A stretch of DNA of 64,000 bases. Origin: LMUY01 sp965199105. Its GTDB lineage: Bacteria; Pseudomonadota; Alphaproteobacteria; Acetobacterales; Acetobacteraceae. The stretch spans positions 372,001 to 436,000 of the forward strand of contig CBDAQO010000002.1 of assembly GCA_965199105.1 (NCBI GenBank), read 5' to 3'. Shown one piece after another: positions 53,152-62,112 of this stretch. Every line of letters begins with the position of its first letter. Position 1 is the first letter of the stretch. The notes below the pieces were generated by a model. It saw nothing but the letters and a program-made list of their open reading frames with translations. It had not been told where the DNA came from and did not search any database. The translations under genes were made by a program, and so were the position numbers.

Positions 53152-54459
53152 CTAGCTCCGCTGCGCCGTCTGCGGCCCGGTCGGCGGCGGCTGCGGCACG
53201 TGGACGTGGCTGCCCTCCTCCAGCGTGGCCGGCGGCGTCAGCACGAGCTCCTCGCCGCCTTGCAGGCCACTGCGCAGCTCGATGCTGGTGCCGAAGTCCC
53301 GATAGACCGACACGTCATGCATGTGGATCACGCCGCCATCCCCGACCACCGCCACCCGCAACCCTTGCCCGTTGAACAGCAGCGCCTCCGCCGGGATCAC
53401 CACGCCAGGTGCCGTGCGTGGCACGCCGATCTTCACCACCACGTAGAGCCCCGGCCGCAACGTCTCGTCGGGGTTCGGCACGTCCACTTCCGACTGCATC
53501 GTGCGCGACGACTGGTTCAACGCCACCGCACTGCGGCTCACCGTGCCGTCGAACACCCGCCCTGGCAACTCCTGCACCAGCACCTGCGCTGGCAATCCGT
53601 CGTGGATGCCGATCGCGCCCGATTGCGGCACGTCCACCTGCACGCGCAACACGTCGTCCCGGGCGAGTGTGAACAGCACGTTGGTGGCGCCGTTGTTGTC
53701 CGCACTCACCAGGTCTCCGGTGTCCGCGCTGCGGCTGATGATCACCCCGTCATAGGGTGCGATGACGTTCTCGTAATTGGTGAGCTGCTCGAGGCGCTTC
53801 ACGGTGGCGAACTGCGCCGCCAGGTTGGCCTGCGCCACCTGCACCGCCGCCTGTGATGCCGCCAGCGACGCCTGCGACCCGGCCAGCCCCAAGCGGGTGT
53901 TGTCGGCGTTCTGCCGGGTCTCCCAGCCGAGATTGGCGAGCGTCGACGTGCGGCTATTGGTCACGTTGCCAAGGTTCACGTTGGAACGAGCCTGGTTCAC
54001 CTGCGCGTTGGCCTGCAGCAGTGACGCCTGCATCTGCACCAACTGTGCGTTGGCTTGCGCGAGCTGCTGGTCCAGGTCGGGCGCTGCGATCCGCACCAGC
54101 AGGTCACCCTTCTTCACCCGGCTGCCGATATCGACCCTGCGCTCGGCGATGTAACCGGTGGCGCGGGCGTAAATGGTGGTGGTGTCGAACGCCGCGATGG
54201 TGCCCGGCAGCGTGTAGACCACCGGCGAGTCCTCACGCTTGGCCACCCCAACCTGCACGTCTGGCACGAACTCCTGCGTCTGCCGCTGGGTTTGTGACGC
54301 CTCCGCTGCCTGGTCATAATGCGTCCATGCGCCCCAGCCGAGCAGGGCCACCACCACCAGCAGCGCCACCACCAGCGGCTTGCGCGGCACCGGCCCCAGC
54401 TCCCGCTTGGCCGGGTCGCCCGCGGGCTTGGCGCTCGATTGGTCGGGCTCAGGCGTCAT
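53152..54459 (-). CDS. RND efflux pump periplasmic adaptor (HlyD/MFP family)
   Basis: A 435-residue membrane-fusion protein. One N-terminal anchor (PLVVALLVVVALLGWGAW) is followed by the first lipoyl half-motif (ATGYIAERRVDIGSRVKKGD), a long helical hairpin rich in Gln and Ala (LAQANAQLVQMQASLLQAN), the second lipoyl half (VIAPYDGVIISRSADTGDLV) and beta-barrel domains. It links the RND transporter to an outer-membrane channel. The ATG at 54457-54459 is chosen over the upstream frame because the signal anchor follows. The RND gene stop overlaps its start (ATGA). Confidence 0.9.
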   Translation of the reverse strand: MTPEPDQSSAKPAGDPAKRELGPVPRKPLVVALLVVVALLGWGAWTHYDQAAEASQTQRQTQEFVPDVQVGVAKREDSPVVYTLPGTIAAFDTTTIYARATGYIAERRVDIGSRVKKGDLLVRIAAPDLDQQLAQANAQLVQMQASLLQANAQVNQARSNVNLGNVTNSRTSTLANLGWETRQNADNTRLGLAGSQASLAASQAAVQVAQANLAAQFATVKRLEQLTNYENVIAPYDGVIISRSADTGDLVSADNNGATNVLFTLARDDVLRVQVDVPQSGAIGIHDGLPAQVLVQELPGRVFDGTVSRSAVALNQSSRTMQSEVDVPNPDETLRPGLYVVVKIGVPRTAPGVVIPAEALLFNGQGLRVAVVGDGGVIHMHDVSVYRDFGTSIELRSGLQGGEELVLTPPATLEEGSHVHVPQPPPTGPQTAQRS

Positions 54460-57400
54460 ACGTAGTCCTCCAAGGGCTTGACGGCGCCGCGACGCAGGGT
54501 GGCGTAGAGGAAGGGCACGAACAGCAGGGTGGAACACGTTCCCACCGCCACCCCGCCGAGCACGGCGCGCGCCAAGGCGGCGTTCTGCTCGCTCCCGTCA
54601 CCCAGCCCAAGCGCCATCGGGATCAGACCGACGAACATCGCGCCTGCCGTCATCAGCACGGGACGCAACCGCGTCTCGCCAGCCAGGAACGCCGCCTCCG
54701 CCGCGCTGCACCCGGTCTGCTCCCGATGCTCACGGGCGAACGTCACCAGCAGGATGGAGTTCGCCGACGCCACCCCCACGCTCATGATGGCGCCCATCAG
54801 CGACGGGATCGACAGCGTGGTCGACGTGATGAACAGGCTGGCACAGATGCCGCAGAAGGCGAGCGGCAATGCCAGCAGCACGACCAGCGGGTCACCCCAG
54901 CTCTGGTAGTTGACCGCCATCAGCAGGTAGACCGCGACCAATGCCACCGCCAGCCCGAGCGCGATGTGCGAAAACGCGCTGTTCTTGGACAGGATTTGCC
55001 CGCGCAGCGTAATGGTGTTGCCCGGTGAGAGCTGCTTGCGCAGCGTCTGCACGATCTGGTCGATGTCCCCCTCGACCCCGCCGAGCGCCCGCTGCTGCAC
55101 ATTCGCCAGCACGTCGAACGTCGGCCGCGTGTTCTCATGGCTCGCCACCGTCTGCTCCGGCCGCCGCAACAGCGTCGCCACGTTGCCCAGCAGGTTTGGC
55201 GCGCTCGCCCCGTTGTTGGACACCAACAGCGGCGTGTCCTCCACGTCCGACAGCGAGTCGGTGCGGTATTCCGGCGTCTGCACCGCCAGCGGATAGGGAA
55301 TGCCGCTCTTCGGGTCGGTCCAGAAATTCGGCGACACCTGGAAGGAAGACGACAGCGACGTGTTGAGGCTCTGCGCCACCGTCAACTCGGTCAAACCCAG
55401 CATCGCCGCGCGCACCCGGTCCACGTTCACAAAGAACTCCGGCGCGTCCACGATCTGCTGCAGATGCACGTCCACCGCCCCGGCGACGCCGCGCACCTGC
55501 TTCACCATCTCCTGCGCGATCGCGAGGTTCTTCTGCCGATCCTGACCGGACACCTGGATGTCGATCGGCGCCGCCACGCCGAAGTTCAGCACCTGGGTGA
55601 TGATATCAGCCGGCTGGAAGTAGAACATCGTGTTCGGGAAGCGCTGGCGCAGCACCACCCGCAACATCTTCTCGAGCCCGAACACCGACGGATGGCCGTC
55701 CTTCAGGTTGATCAGGATTTGCCCGTCGTTGAGCGCCACCGTCGAGCCATCGGTGAACGCCAGGTTATAGTTGTTGGCCGGCAGCCCGATATTGTCAAGG
55801 ATCAGCCCGGCCGACGGCACCGTCTGCCGCACCACCTGTTCCACGCGTTGGAACAGCCGCTCCGTCTCTTCGATGCGCAACCCGGACGGCCCGCGCACAT
55901 GCAGCGTCATCTGCGGCGCGGCGATTTGCGGGAAATAGTCCTGCCCGATGAACATGAACAAGGTGCCGCCCACCGCGAGCGTGCACCCGGCGACGGCCAG
56001 CGTGCCCCAACGATGATGGATGGAGGCGTGCAGCAGCGCCACATAGCCGCCGCGGAACCGCTCGAAGCCCCGCTCGAACCGGGCATGGATGCGTCCAAAG
56101 AAGCCCGGCGGCCCCTGGTTGTCCGCGTGCTTGCGCTCGTGCTCGCTCTTCACCAGCACGTCGATCAGCACCGGCACCAGCGTCCGCGACAGGCCATACG
56201 AGGCCAGCATGGCGAACACCACCGCCAACGCCTGGGGCTCGAAGATGAACTTGGCCGCGTCGGTCAGGAACAGCACCGAGACGAACGCGCAGCAGATCGA
56301 CAGCGTCGAGATCAGCGCCGGCTTGGCGATCCCGGCACCGCCCTCCACCACCGCGGTGCGGAACTCGGCCCCCTCCTCCATCAGCCGGTAGGTGTTCTCG
56401 ATCGCCACCGTCGCGTCGTCCACCAGGATGCCGACCGCCAGCGCCAACCCGCCCAGCGTCATGATGTTGAGCGTCTCGCCGAGCGCGGACAGCACCGCCA
56501 GCGAGGTCAGGATCGACAGCGGGATCGATAGCAGCACGATCAGCGTCGAACGCCAGGAGCCAAGGAACAGCAGGATCATCAACCCGGTCAGCCCAGCCGC
56601 GATCGCCCCCTCGCGCAGCACGTCGCTGATCGCGCTGGCGACGAACACCGACTGGTCGAACAGCGGCGTGATCGCCAGGTCCTTCGGCGCCGCGGACCGG
56701 ATCCCCGGCAGCAGCGACTTCACCGTGTTCACCACCGAAAGTGTGGACGCATTGCCGTTCTTTAGGATTTCCAGCAGCACGCCACGGCTGCCGTTGTCGC
56801 GCACGATGTTCTGCTGCACCTGGTAGCCATCGCGCACGTAGCCCACGTCCTGCACCAGCACCGGGGCGCCGTTCACCACCTTGATCGGGATGCGGTTTAG
56901 CTCGTCCACCGATTTCGGCGTCGCGTTCAGCTCCACTGTATACTGCGTCGAGCCGATCTTGGCCTGCCCGCTCGGCTCCGTCAGGTTCTGCGCCGTGATC
57001 GCGTTCACCACGTCGTTCGGCGACAGCCCCAGCCCCTGCAAGGCGTGCAGGTCCAGGTCGACCATCACCTGGCGCTGCTTGCCCCCGAACGGCGCCGGCA
57101 GCGTCGCACCCGGCGTCGACGTGATCGCCTGGCGCACCCGGTATTGACCGTAGTCGTAGAGCTGCTGCTCCGACTCCTTGCTCGAGGACAGTGCCAACTG
57201 GATCACCGGCACCGCCGAGGCGCTGTAGCGGACCACGATCGGCGGCTGGATGCCGGGCGGTAGCACCGCGCGGATCGAGTTGGTCGAGGCCACGATCTGC
57301 GCGATCGCCAGGTCGATCGACACGTCCGGCTGGAAATACACCTTCTCGATCGCCACGCCCTGCAGCGTCTGGCTCTCGATGTTCTTGATGCCGTTCACGT

Positions 57401-57620
57401 TGTTGGACAGCGAGAACTCGGAATAGGTGGTGACGCGCTGTTCCATCTCGGGCGTGTCGAGCCCGGTGTAGGTCCAAATGATCGACACCACGGGGATGTC
57501 GACGTTCGGCAGCACGTCCTTCGGCATCGTGATGATGGCGCCGACCCCGCCCAGCAGGATCAGCAAGGAGAGCACGTAGATCGAAATGCGGAACTTCAGC
57601 GCAAACTTGACCAGCTCCAT
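54456..57620 (-). CDS. RND-family multidrug efflux transporter (HAE1 type)
   Basis: A 1054-residue inner-membrane proton antiporter, normal for the family, with helices at residues about 14-31, a large periplasmic loop, six mid-protein helices, a second loop and the final helices. The essential Asp pair of helix 4 is in AVGILVDDATVAIENTYRL. It pumps drugs, dyes or metabolites with the adjacent adaptor. AAGGAAG lies before the ATG at 57620. No outer-membrane channel gene follows, so one elsewhere must be used. The upstream frame extension is not conserved-looking. Confidence 0.92.
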   Translation of the reverse strand: MELVKFALKFRISIYVLSLLILLGGVGAIITMPKDVLPNVDIPVVSIIWTYTGLDTPEMEQRVTTYSEFSLSNNVNGIKNIESQTLQGVAIEKVYFQPDVSIDLAIAQIVASTNSIRAVLPPGIQPPIVVRYSASAVPVIQLALSSSKESEQQLYDYGQYRVRQAITSTPGATLPAPFGGKQRQVMVDLDLHALQGLGLSPNDVVNAITAQNLTEPSGQAKIGSTQYTVELNATPKSVDELNRIPIKVVNGAPVLVQDVGYVRDGYQVQQNIVRDNGSRGVLLEILKNGNASTLSVVNTVKSLLPGIRSAAPKDLAITPLFDQSVFVASAISDVLREGAIAAGLTGLMILLFLGSWRSTLIVLLSIPLSILTSLAVLSALGETLNIMTLGGLALAVGILVDDATVAIENTYRLMEEGAEFRTAVVEGGAGIAKPALISTLSICCAFVSVLFLTDAAKFIFEPQALAVVFAMLASYGLSRTLVPVLIDVLVKSEHERKHADNQGPPGFFGRIHARFERGFERFRGGYVALLHASIHHRWGTLAVAGCTLAVGGTLFMFIGQDYFPQIAAPQMTLHVRGPSGLRIEETERLFQRVEQVVRQTVPSAGLILDNIGLPANNYNLAFTDGSTVALNDGQILINLKDGHPSVFGLEKMLRVVLRQRFPNTMFYFQPADIITQVLNFGVAAPIDIQVSGQDRQKNLAIAQEMVKQVRGVAGAVDVHLQQIVDAPEFFVNVDRVRAAMLGLTELTVAQSLNTSLSSSFQVSPNFWTDPKSGIPYPLAVQTPEYRTDSLSDVEDTPLLVSNNGASAPNLLGNVATLLRRPEQTVASHENTRPTFDVLANVQQRALGGVEGDIDQIVQTLRKQLSPGNTITLRGQILSKNSAFSHIALGLAVALVAVYLLMAVNYQSWGDPLVVLLALPLAFCGICASLFITSTTLSIPSLMGAIMSVGVASANSILLVTFAREHREQTGCSAAEAAFLAGETRLRPVLMTAGAMFVGLIPMALGLGDGSEQNAALARAVLGGVAVGTCSTLLFVPFLYATLRRGAVKPLEDYV

Positions 57621-57871
57621 GCCGCTTCCTTTTGCAGAGGCGCAAGCCGCCCTCGCCGGATCGCGTGAGCTCGTCTGCCGCAATGCACAATAGCCCGAAA
57701 TGATGAACCGAACCGTGATTGCGCCCGCGCTCACGAAGCTGTGCGCCCCAAGCAAGCCTGACCATGGTGCGCGCGCACCGTCCCGGCATGCCGGGGAGCG
57801 ATGCGGCGCGGGCGCAAACCCGGCGCCCATCCATGCGCTACTGTGGCACGACGCATCGAGGGACCCGACCT

Positions 57872-58759
57872 ATGCCGCCACGCTGGACGCTCGCACTCGC
57901 ATTGCTCGCTGCCACACCGGTCGCCGCCCAGCCGGCCCCGCCGCTGCTGCCCCCCTTGCAGCAGCCGCCCAGCCAGCAACACCACACCGGCAAAATCATT
58001 GACGAGTTGCTCGCCACGCCCGACCTCGCGGCGAGCAAGCAGTTCTACGGCGGCCTGTTCGGCTGGACGTTCCAGGACGTGCAAATCGGCGCCACCACCT
58101 ATTCGCAAGCGTCCGCCATGGGCCAACCCGTCGCCGGTTTCGTGCAGCGCCCGCTCGCCGGCAACCAGCATAAGCCCGCTTGGCTCACCCTGATTGCCGC
58201 GCCGGACGCCGCAGCACTCAGCACCGCGGCCACCCAGCGCGGCGCCAAGCTCCTGTTCGGCCCGCGCGACATCGCGGGCTTGGGCGAAGAGGCCATCCTT
58301 GCCGACCCGCAAGGCGCCGTGTTCGGGCTGCTCACCTCCAGAAGCGGCGACCCGGCGGACGCCCTCGCCGCCCCGGACACCTGGATTTGGCACAGCCTGT
58401 TCGCTCGCGACCCCGATGCTGACGCTGCCTTCTATCAAGCCTTGTTCAACTATGACGTCTTCGGCCTGCCCGGTGCCGACGAGACCAACCGGTTGATCCT
58501 CGCCACCGAGGACTACGCCCGCGCCAGCGTGAACCCCGTGCCGCCGGGTCAACCCGACACCCCCGCCCGCTGGCTCGGCTTCGTCCGCGTGGCAGACGCC
58601 GCCGCCGCCGCCGCCCGGGCCAGTTCACTCGGCGGCCACGTCTTGGTGCCGCCGCGGATGGATCGTCAAGGCGGCCAGATCGCCGTGATTGCCGACCCGG
58701 TTGGCGCTGCGTTCGGTGTGATGGAGTGGCAAGAGCCAAGCGCGGGAGCCGCCAAGTGA
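57872..58759 (+). CDS. Exported VOC-family protein with two glyoxalase-like domains
   Basis: A 295-residue protein with a signal peptide (PRWTLALALLAATPVAAQP). Two VOC units follow: the first opens IIDELLATPDLAASKQFYGGLFGWTF and has AILADPQGAVFGLL, the second opens WIWHSLFARDPDADAAFYQALFNY and ends IAVIADPVGAAFGVMEW. Exported members of this family are known but uncharacterised. The ATG at 57872 is chosen because it starts the signal; an in-frame upstream ATG would add a charged non-signal segment. The lipoprotein gene overlaps its stop (GTGA). Confidence 0.8.
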   Translation: MPPRWTLALALLAATPVAAQPAPPLLPPLQQPPSQQHHTGKIIDELLATPDLAASKQFYGGLFGWTFQDVQIGATTYSQASAMGQPVAGFVQRPLAGNQHKPAWLTLIAAPDAAALSTAATQRGAKLLFGPRDIAGLGEEAILADPQGAVFGLLTSRSGDPADALAAPDTWIWHSLFARDPDADAAFYQALFNYDVFGLPGADETNRLILATEDYARASVNPVPPGQPDTPARWLGFVRVADAAAAAARASSLGGHVLVPPRMDRQGGQIAVIADPVGAAFGVMEWQEPSAGAAK

Positions 58760-59094
58760 TCCGCCGCTGCCTTGCACTGGCCGCCGGGTTGGCGCTGGCC
58801 GGGTGCGTCGCCTCGAGCCCTTACGGCTACGATGTCGGCCCGGGCTATTACGGCACCGATTCCGGCGTCTATGGCGGCTTCGGACCCGGCTTTATCGGCC
58901 CCTATCACGACTTCGGCCATCCCTATTACGCCGGCGGCGGCCATGGCTGGCATGGCCCGGCGGGAGCCGGCCACATCCCATCCATCCCCGGCGGGGGGCG
59001 TGGCGGTGGCTTCCAAGGTAGAGGCAGGGTTGGGGGCGGCGGGTTCCATGGTGGGGGCGGGTTCCACGGTGGGGGCGGAGGACGTGGCCGCTAG
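58756..59094 (+). CDS. Small Gly/His-rich lipoprotein
   Basis: A 112-residue protein beginning with a lipoprotein signal (CLALAAGLALAGC, lipobox LAGC, lipidated Cys near residue 17). The mature part is rich in Tyr, Gly and His (SPYGYDVGPGYYG, FGHPYYAGGGHGWHG) and ends with repeats such as GGGGFHGGGGFHGGGGG, encoded by a tandem DNA repeat at about 59035-59085. There is no folded domain to see. The His-rich end might bind metal. The GTG overlaps the stop of the VOC gene. Confidence 0.65.
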   Translation: MIRRCLALAAGLALAGCVASSPYGYDVGPGYYGTDSGVYGGFGPGFIGPYHDFGHPYYAGGGHGWHGPAGAGHIPSIPGGGRGGGFQGRGRVGGGGFHGGGGFHGGGGGRGR

Positions 59095-59209
59095 CCCACT
59101 CCGGGCCGTCTCTCGTACTGTAACGCCCAAACACCCGGACCTTGAATTAAGGATGTCTTGATAGATTCTGGACAGTATGGTTTCGGCGTGGATTGGGGAG
59201 GCAGTTTCG

Positions 59210-59611
59210 ATGCGACGCATCTTGTTGACGGCCGCTGTCGGTGCGGGGCTGCTGGCGGTGAACCTGCAGCCGGCAAAAGCCTATGGTGGCGGCTTCCTCT
59301 TCGGCACCGTGGCAGGTTTGGCCGTGGGCACGGCAGTTGGCGTTGCCGTTACGCACCCGTACTATCCGTATCCGTATGGATACCCGTATGCCTATCCCTA
59401 TGCTTACTATCCGGCACCAGTGGTGTATCCGGCTCCGGTCGTGGCAGCGCCCTACCCCTATGCTCCGCCGCCGGGTTACGCTCCGCCCGGCTACGCTCCA
59501 ACCGGCTACGCGCCACCCGCCTCCACCGGGCGCGCCGCGCCACCGCCGCAAGCCAACTGCGGCCCGGGCCAGTTCTTCAACACCTACACGGGCACCTGCG
59601 ACCGCCGCTAG
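59210..59611 (+). CDS. Small exported Tyr/Pro-rich protein
   Basis: A 133-residue protein with a signal peptide (RRILLTAAVGAGLLAVNLQPAKAY) and a Gly/Val hydrophobic stretch (GTVAGLAVGTAVGVAV). The rest is low complexity: a YPYPYGYPYAYPYAYY-type run, then PPGYAPPGYAPTGYAPP repeats, ending in a short Cys pair region (ANCGPGQFFNTYTGTCDRR). GGGGAGG precedes the ATG at 59210. Such proteins are common in Acetobacteraceae and Rhizobiales and probably lie in the envelope; no function is known. Confidence 0.65.
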   Translation: MRRILLTAAVGAGLLAVNLQPAKAYGGGFLFGTVAGLAVGTAVGVAVTHPYYPYPYGYPYAYPYAYYPAPVVYPAPVVAAPYPYAPPPGYAPPGYAPTGYAPPASTGRAAPPPQANCGPGQFFNTYTGTCDRR

Positions 59612-59692
59612 CCCGCGTCACCCGCTGCCCGGCACGCCCTCACTCGCCGAGGCAGAGATGGCCGCGCAGCAACGACCTGTGAGTGCGCCGCG

Positions 59693-60388
59693 ATGATCGT
59701 CGAGTGGCTGGAGGAGGTCTCCTCCACCATGGATGTCGCTCGACTCCGGGCCGAGCGCGGCGCGGCGGATGGCAGCGTCCTTGCCGCCACTTGCCAGACG
59801 GCCGGGCGGGGGCGCAGCGGCCGGCTCTGGCACAGCCCGGCAGGCAACCTCTATGCCACCATCATCCTCCGCCCGACCATCCCACCCAGCCGGGCTGCAG
59901 AATTGGGCTTCGTGACCGCCATGGCCATCGCCGAAGCGGTCGACGCCATGGCGGGCCCGCCCACCACGCTGAAATGGCCCAACGACGTGATGCGTGGCGG
60001 CGCCAAGCTGTGCGGCATCCTGCTCGAGCGGCTCGGGGACGGTGCCATCCTGGTCGGCATCGGCCTGAACGTCCGCCACGTCCCGCCTGACCTGTCCTAT
60101 CCCGTCACCAGCCTGGCCGCGGCGGGAGCGGACGTTACGCCCCGCGATGCGCTCGCCGCCATCCTGCCCCGACTGGATGCCGGCCTCGCCGCATGGCAGG
60201 CAGCGGGCTTTGCCCCGGTCCTCGCAAGCTGGCGGCAACGCGGCCCGCCGGCCGGCGCCCCGCTCCAGGTTCGTCTGGCCGACCGCACCATTACCGGCGG
60301 CTTTGCTGGCCTGGGCCCGGACGGGTGCCTGCTGCTCGACACCCCCTCCGGCCGCCAGCGCCTGCTCGCAGGTGACGTGCTGTTCTGA
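59693..60388 (+). CDS. birA: Biotin-[acetyl-CoA-carboxylase] ligase
   Basis: A 231-residue monofunctional biotin protein ligase, joining biotin to the carboxyl carrier protein through biotinyl-AMP. The ATP/biotin loop GRGRSGRLW (38-46), KWPNDV (94-99) and the catalytic Lys in GGAKLCGIL (Lys105) are intact. There is no N-terminal helix-turn-helix, so it is not a repressor like the E. coli enzyme. The C-terminal cap (LQVRLADRTITGGFAGLGPDG) is present. It is 55 bases upstream of hisF. Confidence 0.93.
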   Translation: MIVEWLEEVSSTMDVARLRAERGAADGSVLAATCQTAGRGRSGRLWHSPAGNLYATIILRPTIPPSRAAELGFVTAMAIAEAVDAMAGPPTTLKWPNDVMRGGAKLCGILLERLGDGAILVGIGLNVRHVPPDLSYPVTSLAAAGADVTPRDALAAILPRLDAGLAAWQAAGFAPVLASWRQRGPPAGAPLQVRLADRTITGGFAGLGPDGCLLLDTPSGRQRLLAGDVLF

Positions 60389-60443
60389 CCCGTCGCTGAT
60401 TTGTTTGCTTGCACCGCCGGGCCATCGTGTCGAAAACGATGCG

Positions 60444-61214
60444 ATGCTGAAGCTGCGTATCATCCCCTGCCTGGACGTGAAGGACGGCCGCGTCGTCAAG
60501 GGCGTCAACTTCGTCGCCCTGCGTGACGCTGGTGACCCGGTCGAGCAAGCCGCGCTCTATGACGTCGCGGGCGCCGACGAGCTGACCTTCCTCGACATCA
60601 CCGCCAGCCACGAAAACCGCGACACCATCTACGACGTCGTCAGCCGCACCGCCGCGCGCGTCTTCCTGCCCCTCACCGTGGGCGGCGGCGTCCGCTCCAC
60701 CGAGGACATGCGCAAGCTGCTGCTGGCCGGGGCGGACAAGTGCAGCATGAACTCCGCTGCCATCGCCCGGCCCGCGCTGATTGGCGAGGCGGCGGAAAAG
60801 TTTGGCAGCCAGTGCGTGGTTGTGGCCGTCGACGCCCGCGCCACCGGCCCGGCCAGTTGGGAGGTGTTCACCCATGGCGGCCGCAACCCCACCGGGCTGG
60901 ACGCGGTCGCCTGGTGCCGCCAGGCCGCGGCCAGCGGGGCGGGCGAAATCCTGCTCACCAGCATGGACCGTGACGGCACCGGGTCCGGCTTCGACGCCGC
61001 TCTGTTGCGCGCCGTCTGCGCCGCCGTGCGCGTGCCCGTGGTGGCCTCGGGCGGGGTTGGCACGCTACAGCACTTTGCCGACGGTGCCCGAGCCGGCGCC
61101 ACCGGCCTGCTCGCCGCCAGCGTGTTCCACTTCGGCACCTTTACCATTGCGCAGGTGAAGCGCAGCCTGTCCGACGTCGGATTGCCGGTCCGCCTGCCCC
61201 GCGAGGCTGCCTGA
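60444..61214 (+). CDS. hisF: Imidazole glycerol phosphate synthase, cyclase subunit
   Basis: A 256-residue TIM barrel that closes the imidazole ring in histidine synthesis, using ammonia from HisH. The catalytic Asp11 is in IIPCLDVKDG and Asp130 in VVVAVDARA, with phosphate loops TVGGGVRS and VASGGVG. The ATG at 60444 gives the usual family length. hisE follows five bases later, so these are consecutive genes of a his operon whose hisB, hisH and hisA are not in this window. Confidence 0.95.
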   Translation: MLKLRIIPCLDVKDGRVVKGVNFVALRDAGDPVEQAALYDVAGADELTFLDITASHENRDTIYDVVSRTAARVFLPLTVGGGVRSTEDMRKLLLAGADKCSMNSAAIARPALIGEAAEKFGSQCVVVAVDARATGPASWEVFTHGGRNPTGLDAVAWCRQAAASGAGEILLTSMDRDGTGSGFDAALLRAVCAAVRVPVVASGGVGTLQHFADGARAGATGLLAASVFHFGTFTIAQVKRSLSDVGLPVRLPREAA

Positions 61215-61219
61215 GCGCC

Positions 61220-61648
61220 ATGGCCAAGAAACTGCTCAAGACCAAGACACCGCCGCCGGCGGGCACCATCGAGGACGCCGCCGATCCGACCGCAAGCGCG
61301 GCTGTGCTGGACCGGCTATGGGCCGTCGTGACCCAGCGTCGCACGGCCGACCCGGCGGTCAGCCACTCCGCCCGGCTGCTGTCCCGCGGCCGCGCCAAGG
61401 TGGCGCAGAAGTTCGGCGAGGAGGCGGTCGAGTGCCTGATCGAGGCGGTGGCCGGCAACAACCAGGCGCTGGTCAGCGAAAGCGCCGACGTGCTGTATCA
61501 CCTGATCGTCATGTGGGTGGATGCCGGCATCGCGCCCGCCGCGGTCTGGGCCGAACTGCAGCGCCGCGAGGGCGTTTCCGGGGTCGCTGAAAAGGCCGCC
61601 CGCAGCCTGCCCCAGTTCACCACCGCGCACACCCGCAAAATCCCCTAA
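61220..61648 (+). CDS. hisE: Phosphoribosyl-ATP diphosphatase
   Basis: A 142-residue all-helical MazG-like enzyme hydrolysing phosphoribosyl-ATP to phosphoribosyl-AMP, the second step of histidine synthesis. The Mg-binding motif GEEAVECLIEAVAGN and ESADVLYHLIVMW are the conserved helices. The N-terminus has an unusual charged and Pro-rich extension (KKLLKTKTPPPAGT) of about 30 residues. It is not fused to HisI. It follows hisF and precedes a HIT gene by 15 bases. Confidence 0.92.
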   Translation: MAKKLLKTKTPPPAGTIEDAADPTASAAVLDRLWAVVTQRRTADPAVSHSARLLSRGRAKVAQKFGEEAVECLIEAVAGNNQALVSESADVLYHLIVMWVDAGIAPAAVWAELQRREGVSGVAEKAARSLPQFTTAHTRKIP

Positions 61649-61663
61649 CCGGAGCCAGACAGC

Positions 61664-62047
61664 ATGCCAGTCAGCGGCCTCGGCCCTTACGACGACAGCA
61701 ACATCTTCGCCCGGATCCTGCGCGGCGAGCTGCCCTCCCGCCGGGTTTACGAGGACGAGTGGGCGGTCGCGTTCCACGACATCGCGCCCCAGGCCGCGCT
61801 CCATATCCTGGTGATCCCGCGCGGCCGCTACGTCTCCATGGCCGATTTCTCCAGCGCGGCAAGCGACGCCGAACTGGCCGGGTTCTTCCGCGCCGTCGGC
61901 ACCGTCGCGCGCCAGCTTGGCATGGAGCAAGACGGCTATCGCACCCTGGCCAACATGGGCCAGTTTGGCGGCCAAGAGGTTCCGCACTTCCACGTGCATC
62001 TTTTTGGCGGCGAGGCACTTTCCCAGCGCATGGTCGCTCCGCGCTAA
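61664..62047 (+). CDS. HIT-family (HinT-like) nucleotide hydrolase
   Basis: A 127-residue protein of the histidine-triad superfamily. The triad motif HFHVHLFGG places His108, His110 and His112, and the N-terminus NIFARILRGELPSRRVYEDE is characteristic of HinT-type purine phosphoramidases. It is the third gene behind hisF-hisE, an order often seen in alphaproteobacteria. It hydrolyses AMP-lysine-type or nucleotide phosphoramidate bonds; the physiological substrate is unclear. Confidence 0.92.
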   Translation: MPVSGLGPYDDSNIFARILRGELPSRRVYEDEWAVAFHDIAPQAALHILVIPRGRYVSMADFSSAASDAELAGFFRAVGTVARQLGMEQDGYRTLANMGQFGGQEVPHFHVHLFGGEALSQRMVAPR

Positions 62048-62112
62048 CCTTTTGTTTGCTCTCATCTGCGATGCTGGCGTCAGTCCTTCCGTGGAGGACA
62101 GTCGGAGACGCC

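Noticed and set aside
54460..54537. Upstream extension of the RND adaptor
   Set aside because: It would overlap the pump gene by about 80 bases, and the membrane anchor is better placed from the ATG at 54459.
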